Below, piece after piece: positions 1-8,353 of a DNA stretch of 64,000 nucleotides. Below the pieces are notes generated by a model, which did no database searches, was not told the DNA's origin, and saw only the letters and a program-made list of their open reading frames with translations. The DNA lies in the NCBI RefSeq assembly GCF_965139615.1, contig NZ_CBCSIQ010000005.1:1-64000 (forward strand), written 5' to 3'. The DNA comes from Kerstersia similis. GTDB lineage: Bacteria > Pseudomonadota > Gammaproteobacteria > Burkholderiales > Burkholderiaceae_B. Position 1 is the stretch's first letter. Each line of letters begins with the position of its first letter. Position numbers and translations under genes: made by a program.

Positions 1-372
1 GTCTCGCTCAAACATGTGCGTCCTTGCCTCCCCGCTGACACCCCCTGACTCGGCACGCTCCACTGCCCAAGACCGGGGGCCTGCCACAACGCTGACGTAG
101 AGGATGACTGAACGATCAGACTGCGGGCGGGTTCAGCGTGTACGTCCTGCCCCTTACTGATGTTGCCTGATTCGACACACCACACCACCCAAGACCGTGT
201 TTCCGCCAACGCGGGCGTAGCGGATGACTAAACAATCGGACGGCGGGCTGGTTCAGCGTGTACGTCCTGCCCCACCGCTAACGCCGCCTGATGCCGTAAG
301 CCCCACCACCCGAGATCGGGTTTCCGCTATAACGCTGGCTTGCCGGGTGACTGGCTACCGGGCCGCTGGTTG
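1..372. repeat. Three imperfect tandem repeats of about 120 bp
   Basis: The block from about 131 to 250 recurs at about 251-370, and a more diverged copy lies at about 11-130. The motif GTTCAGCGTGTACGTCCTGC occurs at 130-149 and again exactly 120 bases later at 250-269. Each unit also carries a variant of CACCCAAGACCG followed by a GGATGACT core. No gene is visible in 1-430. The array may continue upstream of the window, since its left end is cut by the window edge. Function unknown. Confidence 0.75.
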
Positions 373-430
373 ATGTGGCGGCTGGATTCGGGCTGAAGGA
401 TTGGGCCGGGGCGTGTGTGACTTTTAGCGT

Positions 431-838
431 TTACAGGCCCAGGGCAGCGATGCCGGCACGGGCGATTTCGACGTCTTCATGGGATTTGACACCCGATACG
501 CCGACAGCACCGACGACTTGACCGTCAACGATGACCGGTACCCCACCTTCGAGCATGCCTTCGCTGAGCGGAACGGAGCCAAAGGCATAACGCCCCTGGT
601 TGATCATGTCTTCAAAGCCTTTGCTTTCACGCCGTCCCATGGCTGCCGTGCGGGCTTTGGCTGGCGCCACTTGAGCGGTGAAGGGCGATGCGCGGTCCAT
701 GCGTAGCAGACCCAGCAGGTGCCCACCATCATCAGCCACGGCAATCGTGACCGCCCATTGTTTCTGTTTGGCATAGGCCTGGGCAGTGTCCAGGATTAAC
801 GCGACATCGGATTGGGTCATATACGATTTTTGCTGCAT
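431..838 (-). CDS. GlcG/HbpS-like heme-degrading-domain family protein
   Basis: A 135-residue protein of the GlcG/HbpS (DUF336) family. These small cytoplasmic or secreted alpha/beta proteins are found in glycolate operons and in heme-binding sensors; their biochemical role is uncertain. Family features seen here are the N-terminal TQSDVALILDTAQAYAKQ helix, the central VAVADDGGHLLGLLRMD strand-turn, and the C-terminal GGVPVIVDGQVVGAVGVSG segment. I place the start at the ATG at 838, which has AGGGAG just upstream; the frame stays open for another 19 codons without a good ribosome site. No glycolate oxidase genes are adjacent, so a glc role is not supported by context. Confidence 0.8.
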   Translation of the reverse strand: MQQKSYMTQSDVALILDTAQAYAKQKQWAVTIAVADDGGHLLGLLRMDRASPFTAQVAPAKARTAAMGRRESKGFEDMINQGRYAFGSVPLSEGMLEGGVPVIVDGQVVGAVGVSGVKSHEDVEIARAGIAALGL

Positions 839-1192
839 GAGAGACTCCCTGACTGAAACCATGGACTTGAATTGGGCCGCGTTCATGTTTGGCAATACGA
901 AATGCGGCCATGCCTATTGCGGTAGTTTGGCATCATACCTAGAACCAGCGACCATGCTGGCGCGCACTGCCATAACCGCCCTCAGCCATTTCCTGTTTTT
1001 GACAAATAGAATGCAATTGAAGACATAAAGAAAGAAATTGATGGAAGATGTTTGATTTCATTGCCAATTACATCCTTTCATACGCTTATACCCCCGATTT
1101 CTTGCCATATTTGCTAAAATTTGCGCTCACCGCCTAGCCATTCAAGCCGGCGCTGCGTCAGCAGCCCTGCTGCCAAGCTTCCCACGACGCCC
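839..1192. other. Divergent intergenic region
   Basis: This AT-rich stretch separates the GlcG-like gene (minus) from the NlpC/P60 gene (plus). A TTGACA at 999-1004 with a GACATA 17 bases downstream is a possible weak plus-strand promoter. I see no convincing small gene in it. Confidence 0.4.
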
Positions 1193-1873
1193 ATGCACGC
1201 TGCTCGCCCTTTCCGTTCAGGCATTACCTCTCTTTTAATGTCTGCGCCGCGCAGTTTTGTGGCATGTAGCGTTCTGTTTCTGGCCGGCTGTGCCAGTACC
1301 GTTCCTCCCCAGCAGCAACAAGCACGTCTGATCTCCCTGGAGCAGCACGGCAATACGCGTCGGCCGCAGGCTGATGACAGTTCGCTGGATGCATTGATTG
1401 CCAGCTATACCGCCAGGCAGCGTGATATCGCCGCGCTGCCGCGCAGCAATCTGGCATCCGACCGCTACGCCAGCCATGGTTCTTCCGATGCTGATAGTGC
1501 TTTGGTGAGTTCCGCCCTGGAGCATTTGGGGGTGCGCTACAAATGGGGCGGTACCAATCCGGATACGGGTTTTGATTGCAGCGGCCTGGTTGTCTATGCC
1601 GCACGCGAGTCCTTAGGTTTGCAACTGCCCCGCAGCGCCTCCGAGATGGCCCACGAGGGCAAGGCCGTGTCCCGCGCCGAGCTGCAACCCGGCGATCTCG
1701 TGTTCTTCAATACGCTGGGCCGCCGCTTTTCCCATGTCGGGATCTATGTTGGCGATAACCAGTTCGTGCATGCGCCCAATTCTAAAGGCGTTGTCCGTAT
1801 CGAAAGCATGGATATCCGCTACTGGAGCAAGCGTTTCAACGGCGCACGCCGCCTGTCAGCTTCCGCCAGCTAA
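1193..1873 (+). CDS. NlpC/P60 family murein endopeptidase lipoprotein
   Basis: A probable periplasmic, lipid-anchored peptidoglycan endopeptidase of the Spr/MepS type, which cleaves peptide cross-links or stems in murein. A hydrophobic signal ends in the lipobox LFLAGC, and a low-complexity linker follows. The C-terminal NlpC/P60 domain shows the catalytic Cys in GFDCSGLVVYAARE, a conserved arginine-serine stretch (LPRSASEMA), and the catalytic His in RFSHVGIYVGDNQFVHAP. The ATG at 1193 gives 226 residues; the ATG at 1238 would give a shorter, more typical signal peptide, and a TTG at 1121 extends the frame. None has a clear ribosome site, so the start is uncertain. It stands alone. Confidence 0.85.
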   Translation: MHAARPFRSGITSLLMSAPRSFVACSVLFLAGCASTVPPQQQQARLISLEQHGNTRRPQADDSSLDALIASYTARQRDIAALPRSNLASDRYASHGSSDADSALVSSALEHLGVRYKWGGTNPDTGFDCSGLVVYAARESLGLQLPRSASEMAHEGKAVSRAELQPGDLVFFNTLGRRFSHVGIYVGDNQFVHAPNSKGVVRIESMDIRYWSKRFNGARRLSASAS

Positions 1874-2082
1874 GCCCGTTCAAGCGGCCAAGCCTTTCCC
1901 ACCTTCTGATTGCCGTGACACCTCACTTGCCAAAAAGGCAGGTATGCGCGGTCATTGCTGAGTTCCCCGCACGCTCGCTCGCCCACGTTGCGCCCCACCC
2001 TGCCCGCTTTGCTAAGCGGCGCATGCGTTCGGCGTGCCCGGATGCATTTCAGGCACATGCCTTGAGCCACAGACCTGCCAGC

Positions 2083-2140
2083 GAAAAAAAAGCCCGTCCG
2101 GCTGAATCGCCATAAGGCGATTTCCCGGAACGGGCGCTGC
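2083..2140 (-). terminator. Intrinsic terminator of the DUF2325 gene
   Basis: Read on the minus strand, GCCCGTTCCGGG pairs with GCCGGACGGGC around an inner AATCGCC/GGCGATT stem, and a run of eight T residues follows. This is a canonical Rho-independent terminator placed just after the minus-strand gene ending at 2204. The rest of 1874-2203 shows no gene. Confidence 0.85.
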
Positions 2141-2203
2141 ATGATCCTTTCCTGTGCGGCCCACCCTGATGAGCGCCGCATGGATGCTATGAGGAAAAAA
2201 TCT

Positions 2204-2515
2204 TCAGCAGGAAGAACAGAGGCCACACTGGTCTAGTGCCTGCTTCATGCTGCAGACGGAACGACGGCAGGCGACAACCCGGACACCACTGCGCATGGCT
2301 GCGCTGCGGAAGGTTTTCATGACGTTATGGCCCAGGAAGTCCGTCAGCAGGATGACCAGCTCCGTGCCGGACGGCAATTGCAAGGTTTTCTTTTGGTGAG
2401 AGGGATCACGGCCACTGATGTGGTGCGTGATGGCAATGTTGTGGCCTTTCAGTAGATCCGGGATGTTGCCCAGACGATCTGCCCCGACGACGACTGCACT
2501 CAGCGATTGCGACAT
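2204..2515 (-). CDS. DUF2325 domain protein
   Basis: A 103-residue protein of the DUF2325 family, whose function is not established. It begins with a Rossmann-like strand and turn (AVVVGADRLGNIPDLL), followed by a strand ending HHISGRDPSHQ and a hydrophobic segment (GTELVILLTDFLGHNV). It ends in a cysteine-rich tail (CRRSVCSMKQAL, then CGLCSSC), which could bind a metal. The ATG at 2515 is chosen because GAGGAAAACC sits directly before it. A Fur-box-like sequence lies upstream and a terminator downstream, so it is probably a single-gene, iron-controlled unit. Confidence 0.75.
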   Translation of the reverse strand: MSQSLSAVVVGADRLGNIPDLLKGHNIAITHHISGRDPSHQKKTLQLPSGTELVILLTDFLGHNVMKTFRSAAMRSGVRVVACRRSVCSMKQALDQCGLCSSC

Positions 2516-2545
2516 GGTTTTCCTCATAGCATCGTTACGATAGAT

Positions 2546-2564
2546 GTAATGATAGTGATTCCTA
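2546..2564 (-). promoter_or_regulatory. Candidate Fur box upstream of the DUF2325 gene
   Basis: The plus strand reads GTAATGATAGTGATTCCTA, close to the Fur consensus of repeated GATAAT-type hexamers, about 30-50 bases before the DUF2325 start. It implies iron repression. Assigned by eye only. Confidence 0.5.
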
Positions 2565-2695
2565 TTTGGAATGCAATAGTAAAAAAGTCGGGAATGCAGG
2601 AATTTATTTCTATGCAACAAACCCAATCATTAGGTTTTCACTATGGAACAACCTTGTCCTGCTACGCAGGGCTTGCTTGTGGCCCTGATGCAGAA

Positions 2696-2737
2696 AGGCC
2701 GGTAGCCGCTTCCTGATCGAAAACGTGCTACCGGCCT
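2696..2737 (-). terminator. Perfect 11-bp inverted repeat, possible terminator
   Basis: AGGCCGGTAGC at 2696-2706 pairs with GCTACCGGCCT at 2727-2737, and only a short T run follows on the minus strand. It lies between the end of the CysB-like gene and the start of the DUF2325 gene. Confidence 0.45.
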
Positions 2738-2780
2738 GGGCGCCTTCCCAACAGCCCCTCAGAGGCCGTTTGTGGGGCGA

Positions 2781-2803
2781 TGGCAGGCCGTTTCGGCCTG
2801 CCA
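2781..2803 (-). terminator. Perfect 10-bp hairpin after the CysB-like gene
   Basis: TGGCAGGCCG and CGGCCTGCCA flank a TTT loop ten bases after the stop of the regulator. There is no T tract on the minus strand, so it may act as an mRNA 3' end stabiliser or a Rho-assisted stop. Confidence 0.45.
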
Positions 2804-2812
2804 GGATTCATT

Positions 2813-3772
2813 TCACTCCGGCGCGATGTCGCCACCGTGCTCCATGATGGCCTGCTGCACGACATCCCGCGTCAGTTGCGGCGCGGCCATTTCCAGGAAG
2901 GTATAGACATAATCGCGCAAGAAGACACCCGCCTTGACACCAATACGCGTGGTGTGTGTGCCGAACAGGCGCCCCACCGGCAAGCCTACCAGCCCGGCAT
3001 CGCGCCGCGGGTCGTAGGCAACGCCGGCAATGATGCCTATGCCCATGCCGACATCCACATAGGTTTTGATGACGTCGGCGTCAATGGCTTCCAGCACGAT
3101 ATCCGGGTGGATGCGCTGCGCCGCAAAGGCATCGTCAATGGCCGTTCTGCCGGAAAACGCCCGGTCATAGGTCACGATGGGGTATTCGGCCAACTGTTCC
3201 AGCGAGAGCTTTTTGACGGCGCTGGAACGCAAGTCAGCCAACGGGTGATCCGGGCGCACCACCACGACGTGTTCCCAGGTGTAGCAGGGCAGCGTCACCA
3301 ACCCCGGCGTCAGGGCCAGCGATTCCGTGGCAATGGCCATGTCGGCCTGGCCGTGCAGCACCATTTCAGCCAGCTGGCGCGGGCTGCCTTCAGCCAACGA
3401 CAGGTGTACCTTGGGGAAACGCTGCCGGAATGCGGGAATTACCTTGGGCAGCATGTAGCGCGCCTGGGTATGGGTACAGGCGATGGTCAGCCCCCCTTCG
3501 TCACGCCGGGCGTATTCGTCGCTGACCTTTTTCAGGTTATCGACTTCCAGCATGATGCGGTCGATGACCTGGGAAACGGCCAGGCCGGGACGCGTCAGGC
3601 CTTTGATGCGTTTGCCGTGGCGTTCGAAAATCTTGATCCCGAGCTCATCCTCAAACTCCAGGATGGCCTTGGAGACCCCGGGCTGCGAGGTGTACAGCAT
3701 CCGGGCGGCTTCAGTGAGGTTGAAGTCGCGGCGAATGGTTTCCCGGACAAAACGAAATTGCTGCAGGTTCAT
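2813..3772 (-). CDS. cysB: CysB-type LysR-family transcriptional regulator
   Basis: A 319-residue LysR-type regulator matching the CysB/Cbl subgroup, which senses O-acetylserine or related sulfur signals and activates sulfate assimilation genes. The N-terminal winged helix reads MNLQQFRFVRETIRRDFNLT with ARMLYTSQPGVSKAI as recognition helix. The effector domain contains CTHTQARYMLP and a TESLALTPGLVTLPCY segment, both typical of CysB. The ATG at 3772 is preceded by GAGGT. The LysR subgroup call is firm; which of CysB or Cbl it represents cannot be settled here, and no sulfate transport genes are adjacent. Confidence 0.85.
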   Translation of the reverse strand: MNLQQFRFVRETIRRDFNLTEAARMLYTSQPGVSKAILEFEDELGIKIFERHGKRIKGLTRPGLAVSQVIDRIMLEVDNLKKVSDEYARRDEGGLTIACTHTQARYMLPKVIPAFRQRFPKVHLSLAEGSPRQLAEMVLHGQADMAIATESLALTPGLVTLPCYTWEHVVVVRPDHPLADLRSSAVKKLSLEQLAEYPIVTYDRAFSGRTAIDDAFAAQRIHPDIVLEAIDADVIKTYVDVGMGIGIIAGVAYDPRRDAGLVGLPVGRLFGTHTTRIGVKAGVFLRDYVYTFLEMAAPQLTRDVVQQAIMEHGGDIAPE

Positions 3773-4069
3773 GGTGTGGCTACCTCGACATCGTAGCAAC
3801 CGATTGTAGGGAATAAGGGAAGCAAAGCTTATAAATAATGCACATAAGCTATTTCCCTCCGGCATAAGCTACTTCCCCGGTGAGGGGTTTGTCCACTCCC
3901 TGCCTTCCTGCATACTTGACGGTTTCGGGTCCAAGGCGGGCACAACCGGTTGCACCCGCCAGGCCTGCTACCCTTCCCGTTAAGTCGTCCTCAAGCCCTC
4001 AAGCCCTTAAGTCCGCAAGTCCTGAAGCGTTCACCGTTCCATGCTTGTGCCCTGGCCCTGTCCAGCCCA
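3773..4069. other. Intergenic region with a short degenerate repeat
   Basis: This gap between the CysB-like gene and lptF (both minus) carries a degenerate run of CTCAAGCC/TTAAGTCC-like units at about 3983-4028. I see no gene in it. In many relatives lptG would be expected directly after lptF. Confidence 0.5.
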
Positions 4070-5176
4070 CTAGGCGACCTGCTGCTTGGGTGCCTTGATA
4101 CGCATGCGGATGTAGAACAACCAGGCGGTCAGCAGGGCAAACACCGCGTGTACCGCCCATACCCCGACGCTGAACGACAGGCTGCCCGAGCCGATCCAGC
4201 TGCGCGACAGATTGATCAGGTTCATGTAGAGCAAGGCGATCAAGCCTGCCAGCAGCAAATCGCCAGAACGCCCCAGACGCGGGTTGACCGCGCCCAGCGG
4301 GATTGCCAGCAATGCAAGATTCAGGGCAGCCAGGGGCAAGGCCAGACGCCACATGATCTGCGCCCTCGAACGATCCGTGCCATCCTGCAACAGCGCCCCC
4401 AAAGGACGCGCCTTGACGACATTCTCGGCTTCCAGCCTGGCCTGTTTGAGCGCTTCCTCGCCCCCCCGGCTTTCCAGCCGGGCGCCATAGCGCTCGAATT
4501 CAGCCATGCGGAACTCCGGTGTGCCAGGCTTGAAGTCGTAGCGATAGCCGTCGCCCAGGACCAGGAAGCGGTCGCCGTTATCCTGGTTTTCAATGCGTAC
4601 GCCATCTGCCGACACGACACTGAGCCAGCCATCCTCGTTCATGCGCAGGAAGACCGTGCCCAATTCATCATCTGGCGACTTGGGCTCTTCGGCGAAGAAC
4701 ACCCGTGCCCCACCACTGGTTTCGAGAAACTGCCCGGCCGAAACCTTGGAAAGATCCGAGCGCTGCTCATAGCGCTGGCGATATTCGGCGATCTGCCGGT
4801 AGGCCCAGGGCGACGCCTGCAAGGTCAGCACGGCGATCAGAATGGATGTCGGAATCGCACAACGCAGCACCGGGCGCAGCCAGTCCAGCAGCGACAACCC
4901 GCTGGCAAACCAGACGACCATTTCCGATTCGCGGTAATTCCGCGTCACGGTTGTCAGCACCGCGATGAACAACGAAACGGACAACACCACGGGCAGCGCC
5001 GTGATGGTGGAGAATGCTGCCAGGCCGAGCACGACATCGGCGCCAATGGAGCCGCTGGCGGCGTCGCCCAGCAGGCGGATGAGCAGCACACTCAGCCAGA
5101 CAATGACGAGCGTGGAGAACACCACACCGGCATGGCTGGTGATCTCGCCCACCACGGATTTCTTGAACAGGGACAT
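4070..5176 (-). CDS. lptF: LPS export ABC transporter permease LptF
   Basis: A 368-residue inner-membrane permease of the LptF/LptG family, part of the LptB2FGC machine that extracts lipopolysaccharide from the inner membrane and feeds it to the periplasmic bridge. It has the N-terminal amphipathic start MSLFKKSVVGEITSHAG, transmembrane segments near residues 15-37 and 50-75, a periplasmic beta-rich domain (about 135-260), and three C-terminal membrane spans. It is divergent from pepA with a 59-base gap, the arrangement common in proteobacteria. No lptG follows. Confidence 0.9.
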   Translation of the reverse strand: MSLFKKSVVGEITSHAGVVFSTLVIVWLSVLLIRLLGDAASGSIGADVVLGLAAFSTITALPVVLSVSLFIAVLTTVTRNYRESEMVVWFASGLSLLDWLRPVLRCAIPTSILIAVLTLQASPWAYRQIAEYRQRYEQRSDLSKVSAGQFLETSGGARVFFAEEPKSPDDELGTVFLRMNEDGWLSVVSADGVRIENQDNGDRFLVLGDGYRYDFKPGTPEFRMAEFERYGARLESRGGEEALKQARLEAENVVKARPLGALLQDGTDRSRAQIMWRLALPLAALNLALLAIPLGAVNPRLGRSGDLLLAGLIALLYMNLINLSRSWIGSGSLSFSVGVWAVHAVFALLTAWLFYIRMRIKAPKQQVA

Positions 5177-5235
5177 GAAGATGCAAATTGCGGGATAATC
5201 GTTGCGTTCCTTATTGAATGCAACGGGAAATCCTC

Positions 5236-6747
5236 ATGGAATTTAGCACACAGTCAACCGTGTCGCTGCACCGGATTAAAAGTGCCGCACTGGCCGTCGG
5301 CGTTTATGCCGACGGCTCCCTGACACCAGATGCGCAAGCGCTGGATCACGCCAGCCAGGGGCTGATTACCGAAGTCGTCAAACAGGACTTTCGCGGCAGC
5401 GCCGGCGCCACTCTGACGCTGCATCGCGTGGAAGGCGTCACGGCCCGCCGCGTCATCCTGGTCGGCCTGGGCAAAGCGGCGGATTACACCGCAGCCACGC
5501 ATGCCAAGGCCGAGCGCGGCCTGGCTGCCGCACTCGCCCAGTTGTCCCTGACGGATGCAGCCTCCACATTGGTCGCTCTGCCCACGACTGACGCCAGCAC
5601 GTTGCAAAGCCGCGCACGCCAGGCCGCCCAGGCAGCGATCAGCGCCGGCTATCGCTACGACGCCACGCTGAGCAAAAAAGAAGACCAGGCCCCTTCGGGC
5701 CCGAAAAAATTCACGCTCATCGTCGCCCGCAATGAAGCGGCCGAGGCTCAGCGCGGCCTGGCCGAAGGCGCTGCCATCGCCAACGGCATGGCGCTGACGC
5801 GCACCCTGGGCAACCTGCCGGGCAATATCTGCACCCCCAGCTACCTGGCCGATGAAGCCAAAAAACTGGCCAGCAGCTACGACACCATCAAGGTTCAGGT
5901 CCTGGAGCGCAAGCAGATCGAGGCCCTGAAGATGGGCTCGTTCCTTTCCGTCGCCAAAGGCTCTGCCGAACCCCCGCGCTTCATCATCCTGCAGTACAAG
6001 CCGGCCAAGGCTGCCAAGGGCAAAGCCAAGGCAAGCCAACCCATCGTCCTGGTCGGCAAGGGCATCACCTTTGATGCCGGCGGCATCTCCATCAAGCCCG
6101 CCGCCACCATGGATGAAATGAAATACGATATGGGCGGCGCCGCCAGCGTGCTCGGCACATTCCGTGCCATCGCCGAACTCGGCCTGGAACGCGAAGTCGT
6201 CGGCCTCATCCCGGCCTGCGAAAACCTGCCCAGCGGCACAGCCAACAAACCGGGCGATGTCGTCACCAGCATGTCCGGCCAAACCATCGAAATCCTGAAT
6301 ACCGACGCGGAAGGCCGTCTGGTGCTGTGCGATGCCCTGACCTACGCGGAACGCTTCAAGCCCGCTGCGGTGATTGATATTGCCACGCTGACAGGCGCTT
6401 GCGTCGTGGCGCTGGGCCATGTCAACAGTGGCCTGTTCTCGACCGATGACACCTTGGCCCAGGCCTTGTTGGATGCCGGCCGTGCCGCTCAGGACACCGC
6501 ATGGCGCATGCCGTTGGAAGATGCCTATCAGGAACAGCTGAAATCCAACTTCGCAGATATCGCCAACATCGGCGGCCCTCCCGCCGGCTCGGTCACGGCC
6601 GCCTGCTTCCTGTCGCGCTTCACCCATGCCTATTCCTGGGCGCACCTGGATATCGCCGGCACCGCCTGGCGTGGTGGCAAGGACAAGGGCAGCACGGGCC
6701 GACCGGTGCCGCTGCTGGTGCAATACCTGTTGAGCCAACAGGCCTGA
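5236..6747 (+). CDS. pepA: Leucyl aminopeptidase
   Basis: A 503-residue cytosolic M17 leucyl aminopeptidase, a hexameric two-metal enzyme removing N-terminal residues from peptides; in enterobacteria it also binds DNA. The C-terminal catalytic domain shows the metal-binding GKGITFDAGGISIKP and YDMGGAASV stretches and the family signature NTDAEGRLVLCDAL. The length equals that of E. coli PepA. The ATG at 5236 is preferred over the one at 5218 because of GGGA upstream. holC follows 9 bases after the stop and is probably cotranscribed. Confidence 0.95.
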   Translation: MEFSTQSTVSLHRIKSAALAVGVYADGSLTPDAQALDHASQGLITEVVKQDFRGSAGATLTLHRVEGVTARRVILVGLGKAADYTAATHAKAERGLAAALAQLSLTDAASTLVALPTTDASTLQSRARQAAQAAISAGYRYDATLSKKEDQAPSGPKKFTLIVARNEAAEAQRGLAEGAAIANGMALTRTLGNLPGNICTPSYLADEAKKLASSYDTIKVQVLERKQIEALKMGSFLSVAKGSAEPPRFIILQYKPAKAAKGKAKASQPIVLVGKGITFDAGGISIKPAATMDEMKYDMGGAASVLGTFRAIAELGLEREVVGLIPACENLPSGTANKPGDVVTSMSGQTIEILNTDAEGRLVLCDALTYAERFKPAAVIDIATLTGACVVALGHVNSGLFSTDDTLAQALLDAGRAAQDTAWRMPLEDAYQEQLKSNFADIANIGGPPAGSVTAACFLSRFTHAYSWAHLDIAGTAWRGGKDKGSTGRPVPLLVQYLLSQQA

Positions 6748-6756
6748 GCCTGACCC

Positions 6757-7188
6757 ATGGCGCGTATCGACTTCGCCTTCGGCGCAGCCGACCGCCTGCT
6801 GGCGGCCTGCCAGACTGTCCACCGACAGTATCTGGCCGGCCGCCAGTTGCTGGTCTTCTGCAGCAACACGCAAAGGCTGCAGGCCTTTGATCGCCTGCTG
6901 TGGACCTTCGACGATATTTCCTTTGTGCCGCATGTCGCCATCAACGACCCGCTGGCCGCGCAGACGCCGGTGTTGCTGACACGCAGCCAGCCCGTGCCGC
7001 CGCCCGTCTCGACGGAAAGCTGGCTCATTAATCTGGATGACGACTGCCCACAGGAATATGGTCATTATGTCCGCATCCTGGAATTCGTCTCGGGCAGCGA
7101 CGAAGATCGCCAGCATGCCCGGCTACGCTGGCGCCGCTACCAGGACGATGGCCACGAACTGAAGGCTCACGACCTCTCGCGGCGCTGA
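6757..7188 (+). CDS. holC: DNA polymerase III chi subunit
   Basis: A 143-residue chi subunit, which links the clamp loader (through psi) to single-strand DNA-binding protein at the replication fork. Family features include MARIDFAFGAADRLLAAC, the Rossmann-like strand QLLVFCSNTQRLQAFDRLLW, and the WLINLDDDCP stretch. The pepA-holC order is conserved in many proteobacteria; valS, often next, is not present. Confidence 0.9.
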   Translation: MARIDFAFGAADRLLAACQTVHRQYLAGRQLLVFCSNTQRLQAFDRLLWTFDDISFVPHVAINDPLAAQTPVLLTRSQPVPPPVSTESWLINLDDDCPQEYGHYVRILEFVSGSDEDRQHARLRWRRYQDDGHELKAHDLSRR

Positions 7189-7402
7189 CGCCTGTTTCCC
7201 TTTTTACCCTGCTACCCCTGCCCCGCATTGCCTCCCCAGGCGCAGGCCGTGATCGCCACATGCGACGAAGCCCAGCCGTGGTGTCCCCACGATGGGCATT
7301 CCTCCTGCGTTTCCTTCTGGCCAGACGGCAGCCCGCCGCCCGCCTGGCGCTATCGCATTGCCCCCGCTTGCGTACCTGAATACGGCATAGTTGAATTTTC
7401 AG

Positions 7403-7430
7403 GGAACTGTAAGCTATGCTACGTGTCTGA
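7403..7430 (+). promoter_or_regulatory. Candidate sigma-E promoter
   Basis: GGAACT at 7403-7408 and TCTGA at 7426-7430 match the -35 and -10 elements of RpoE-type sigma factors, with spacing equal to GGAACTT-N16-TCTGA. They lie 51 bases before the start of the Bax-inhibitor-family gene. A sigma-70-like alternative overlaps it: TTGAAT at 7391 with TATGCT at 7415, spacer 18. Confidence 0.55.
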
Positions 7431-7481
7431 ACTTGCGTCCGGGCTTGCATGCCCGACATTCGGAACCCTATAGGAGCCGTC

Positions 7482-8183
7482 ATGAATACCGAACGACCTT
7501 CCCCTTTTAATCGCTCGGCCAGCGCCCCAGGCGAGGTCGTGCGCAACCGTGTCCTGCGCAACACCTACTGGCTGCTGGCACTCTCATTGATCCCCACGGT
7601 GCTGGGCGCAGCGCTCGGCCTGTCGATGAACTTCGGCGCCATGACCGCCGGCAGCCCCGGCCTGGTCACCATCGTGTTCCTGGTTGGCGCTTTCGGTCTG
7701 ATGTACATGATCGAACGCAACAAGAACAACAGCATGGGTGTCGTGCTGCTGCTGGCCTTTACCTTCTTCATGGGCCTGATGCTGTCGCGCCTGCTGGGTT
7801 TCGTGCTCGGCATGAGCAACGGTGCGCAACTGGTGATGACCGCCTTCGGTGGCACGGCCATTGTCTTTGGCACCATGGCAACGCTCTCCACGACCATCAA
7901 GCGTGACCTGTCCGGCATGCAGAAATGGCTGTTTACCGGCGCCATCGTGATCCTGCTGGCCGCAGTGGCCAACATCTTCCTGCAAATGCCGGCCATGATG
8001 CTGACCATCTCGGTGTTGGCCGTCGTGATTTTCTCGGCCTTCATGCTGGTGGATCTGCAGCGCGTCGTCAATGGCGGTGAAACCAATTATGTGTCCGCCA
8101 CGCTGGCAATCTACCTGGACGTTTACAACGTCTTCTCGAACCTGCTGGCCATTCTTGGCATTGCAGGCGGCAGCCGTGACTGA
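7482..8183 (+). CDS. Bax inhibitor-1/YccA family inner-membrane protein
   Basis: A 233-residue polytopic membrane protein of the BI-1/YccA/YbhL family. Bacterial members are thought to act as membrane channels or stress modulators; E. coli YccA modulates the FtsH protease. About seven hydrophobic segments run from residue 25 to 225, including the acidic C-terminal region (FMLVDLQRVVNGGETNYVSATLAIYLD) typical of the family. The ATG at 7482 has TAGGAGC upstream. It stands alone, with a sigma-E-like promoter before it and an intrinsic terminator after it. Confidence 0.9.
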   Translation: MNTERPSPFNRSASAPGEVVRNRVLRNTYWLLALSLIPTVLGAALGLSMNFGAMTAGSPGLVTIVFLVGAFGLMYMIERNKNNSMGVVLLLAFTFFMGLMLSRLLGFVLGMSNGAQLVMTAFGGTAIVFGTMATLSTTIKRDLSGMQKWLFTGAIVILLAAVANIFLQMPAMMLTISVLAVVIFSAFMLVDLQRVVNGGETNYVSATLAIYLDVYNVFSNLLAILGIAGGSRD

Positions 8184-8246
8184 TGATTAGATTTACGCCG
8201 GGCCGCTGATGGCCCGGCGCTCAAGAACCAAACGCTTTACCCCTGT

Positions 8247-8287
8247 ATCCTGCCCGGCCTTTCTGGCCTGCGGCAGGATTTTTTTTC
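8247..8287 (+). terminator. Intrinsic terminator of the BI-1 family gene
   Basis: ATCCTGCC-GGCC pairs with GGCC-GGCAGGAT and is followed by eight T residues. A second hairpin (CGGGCC/GGCCCGG) lies at about 8200-8219. Confidence 0.85.
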
Positions 8288-8353
8288 CTGCCGTGCCCCC
8301 TCCTGCCGACCGGCAAACCAGACAAAGGGCCATCCAGGCCCCCGCCCGTCTCA

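Noticed and set aside
1915..2115. Small plus-strand frame of 66 residues after the NlpC/P60 gene
   Set aside because: No ribosome site, biased composition, and it overlaps the terminator of the opposite gene.
3950..5323. Plus-strand frame of 457 residues opposite lptF
   Set aside because: Shadow of a clear LptF permease.
5254..7116. Long minus-strand frame of 620 residues opposite pepA and holC
   Set aside because: Antisense shadow of pepA and holC in GC-rich DNA; composition (Gly, Gln, Arg, Ala-rich) matches no family.
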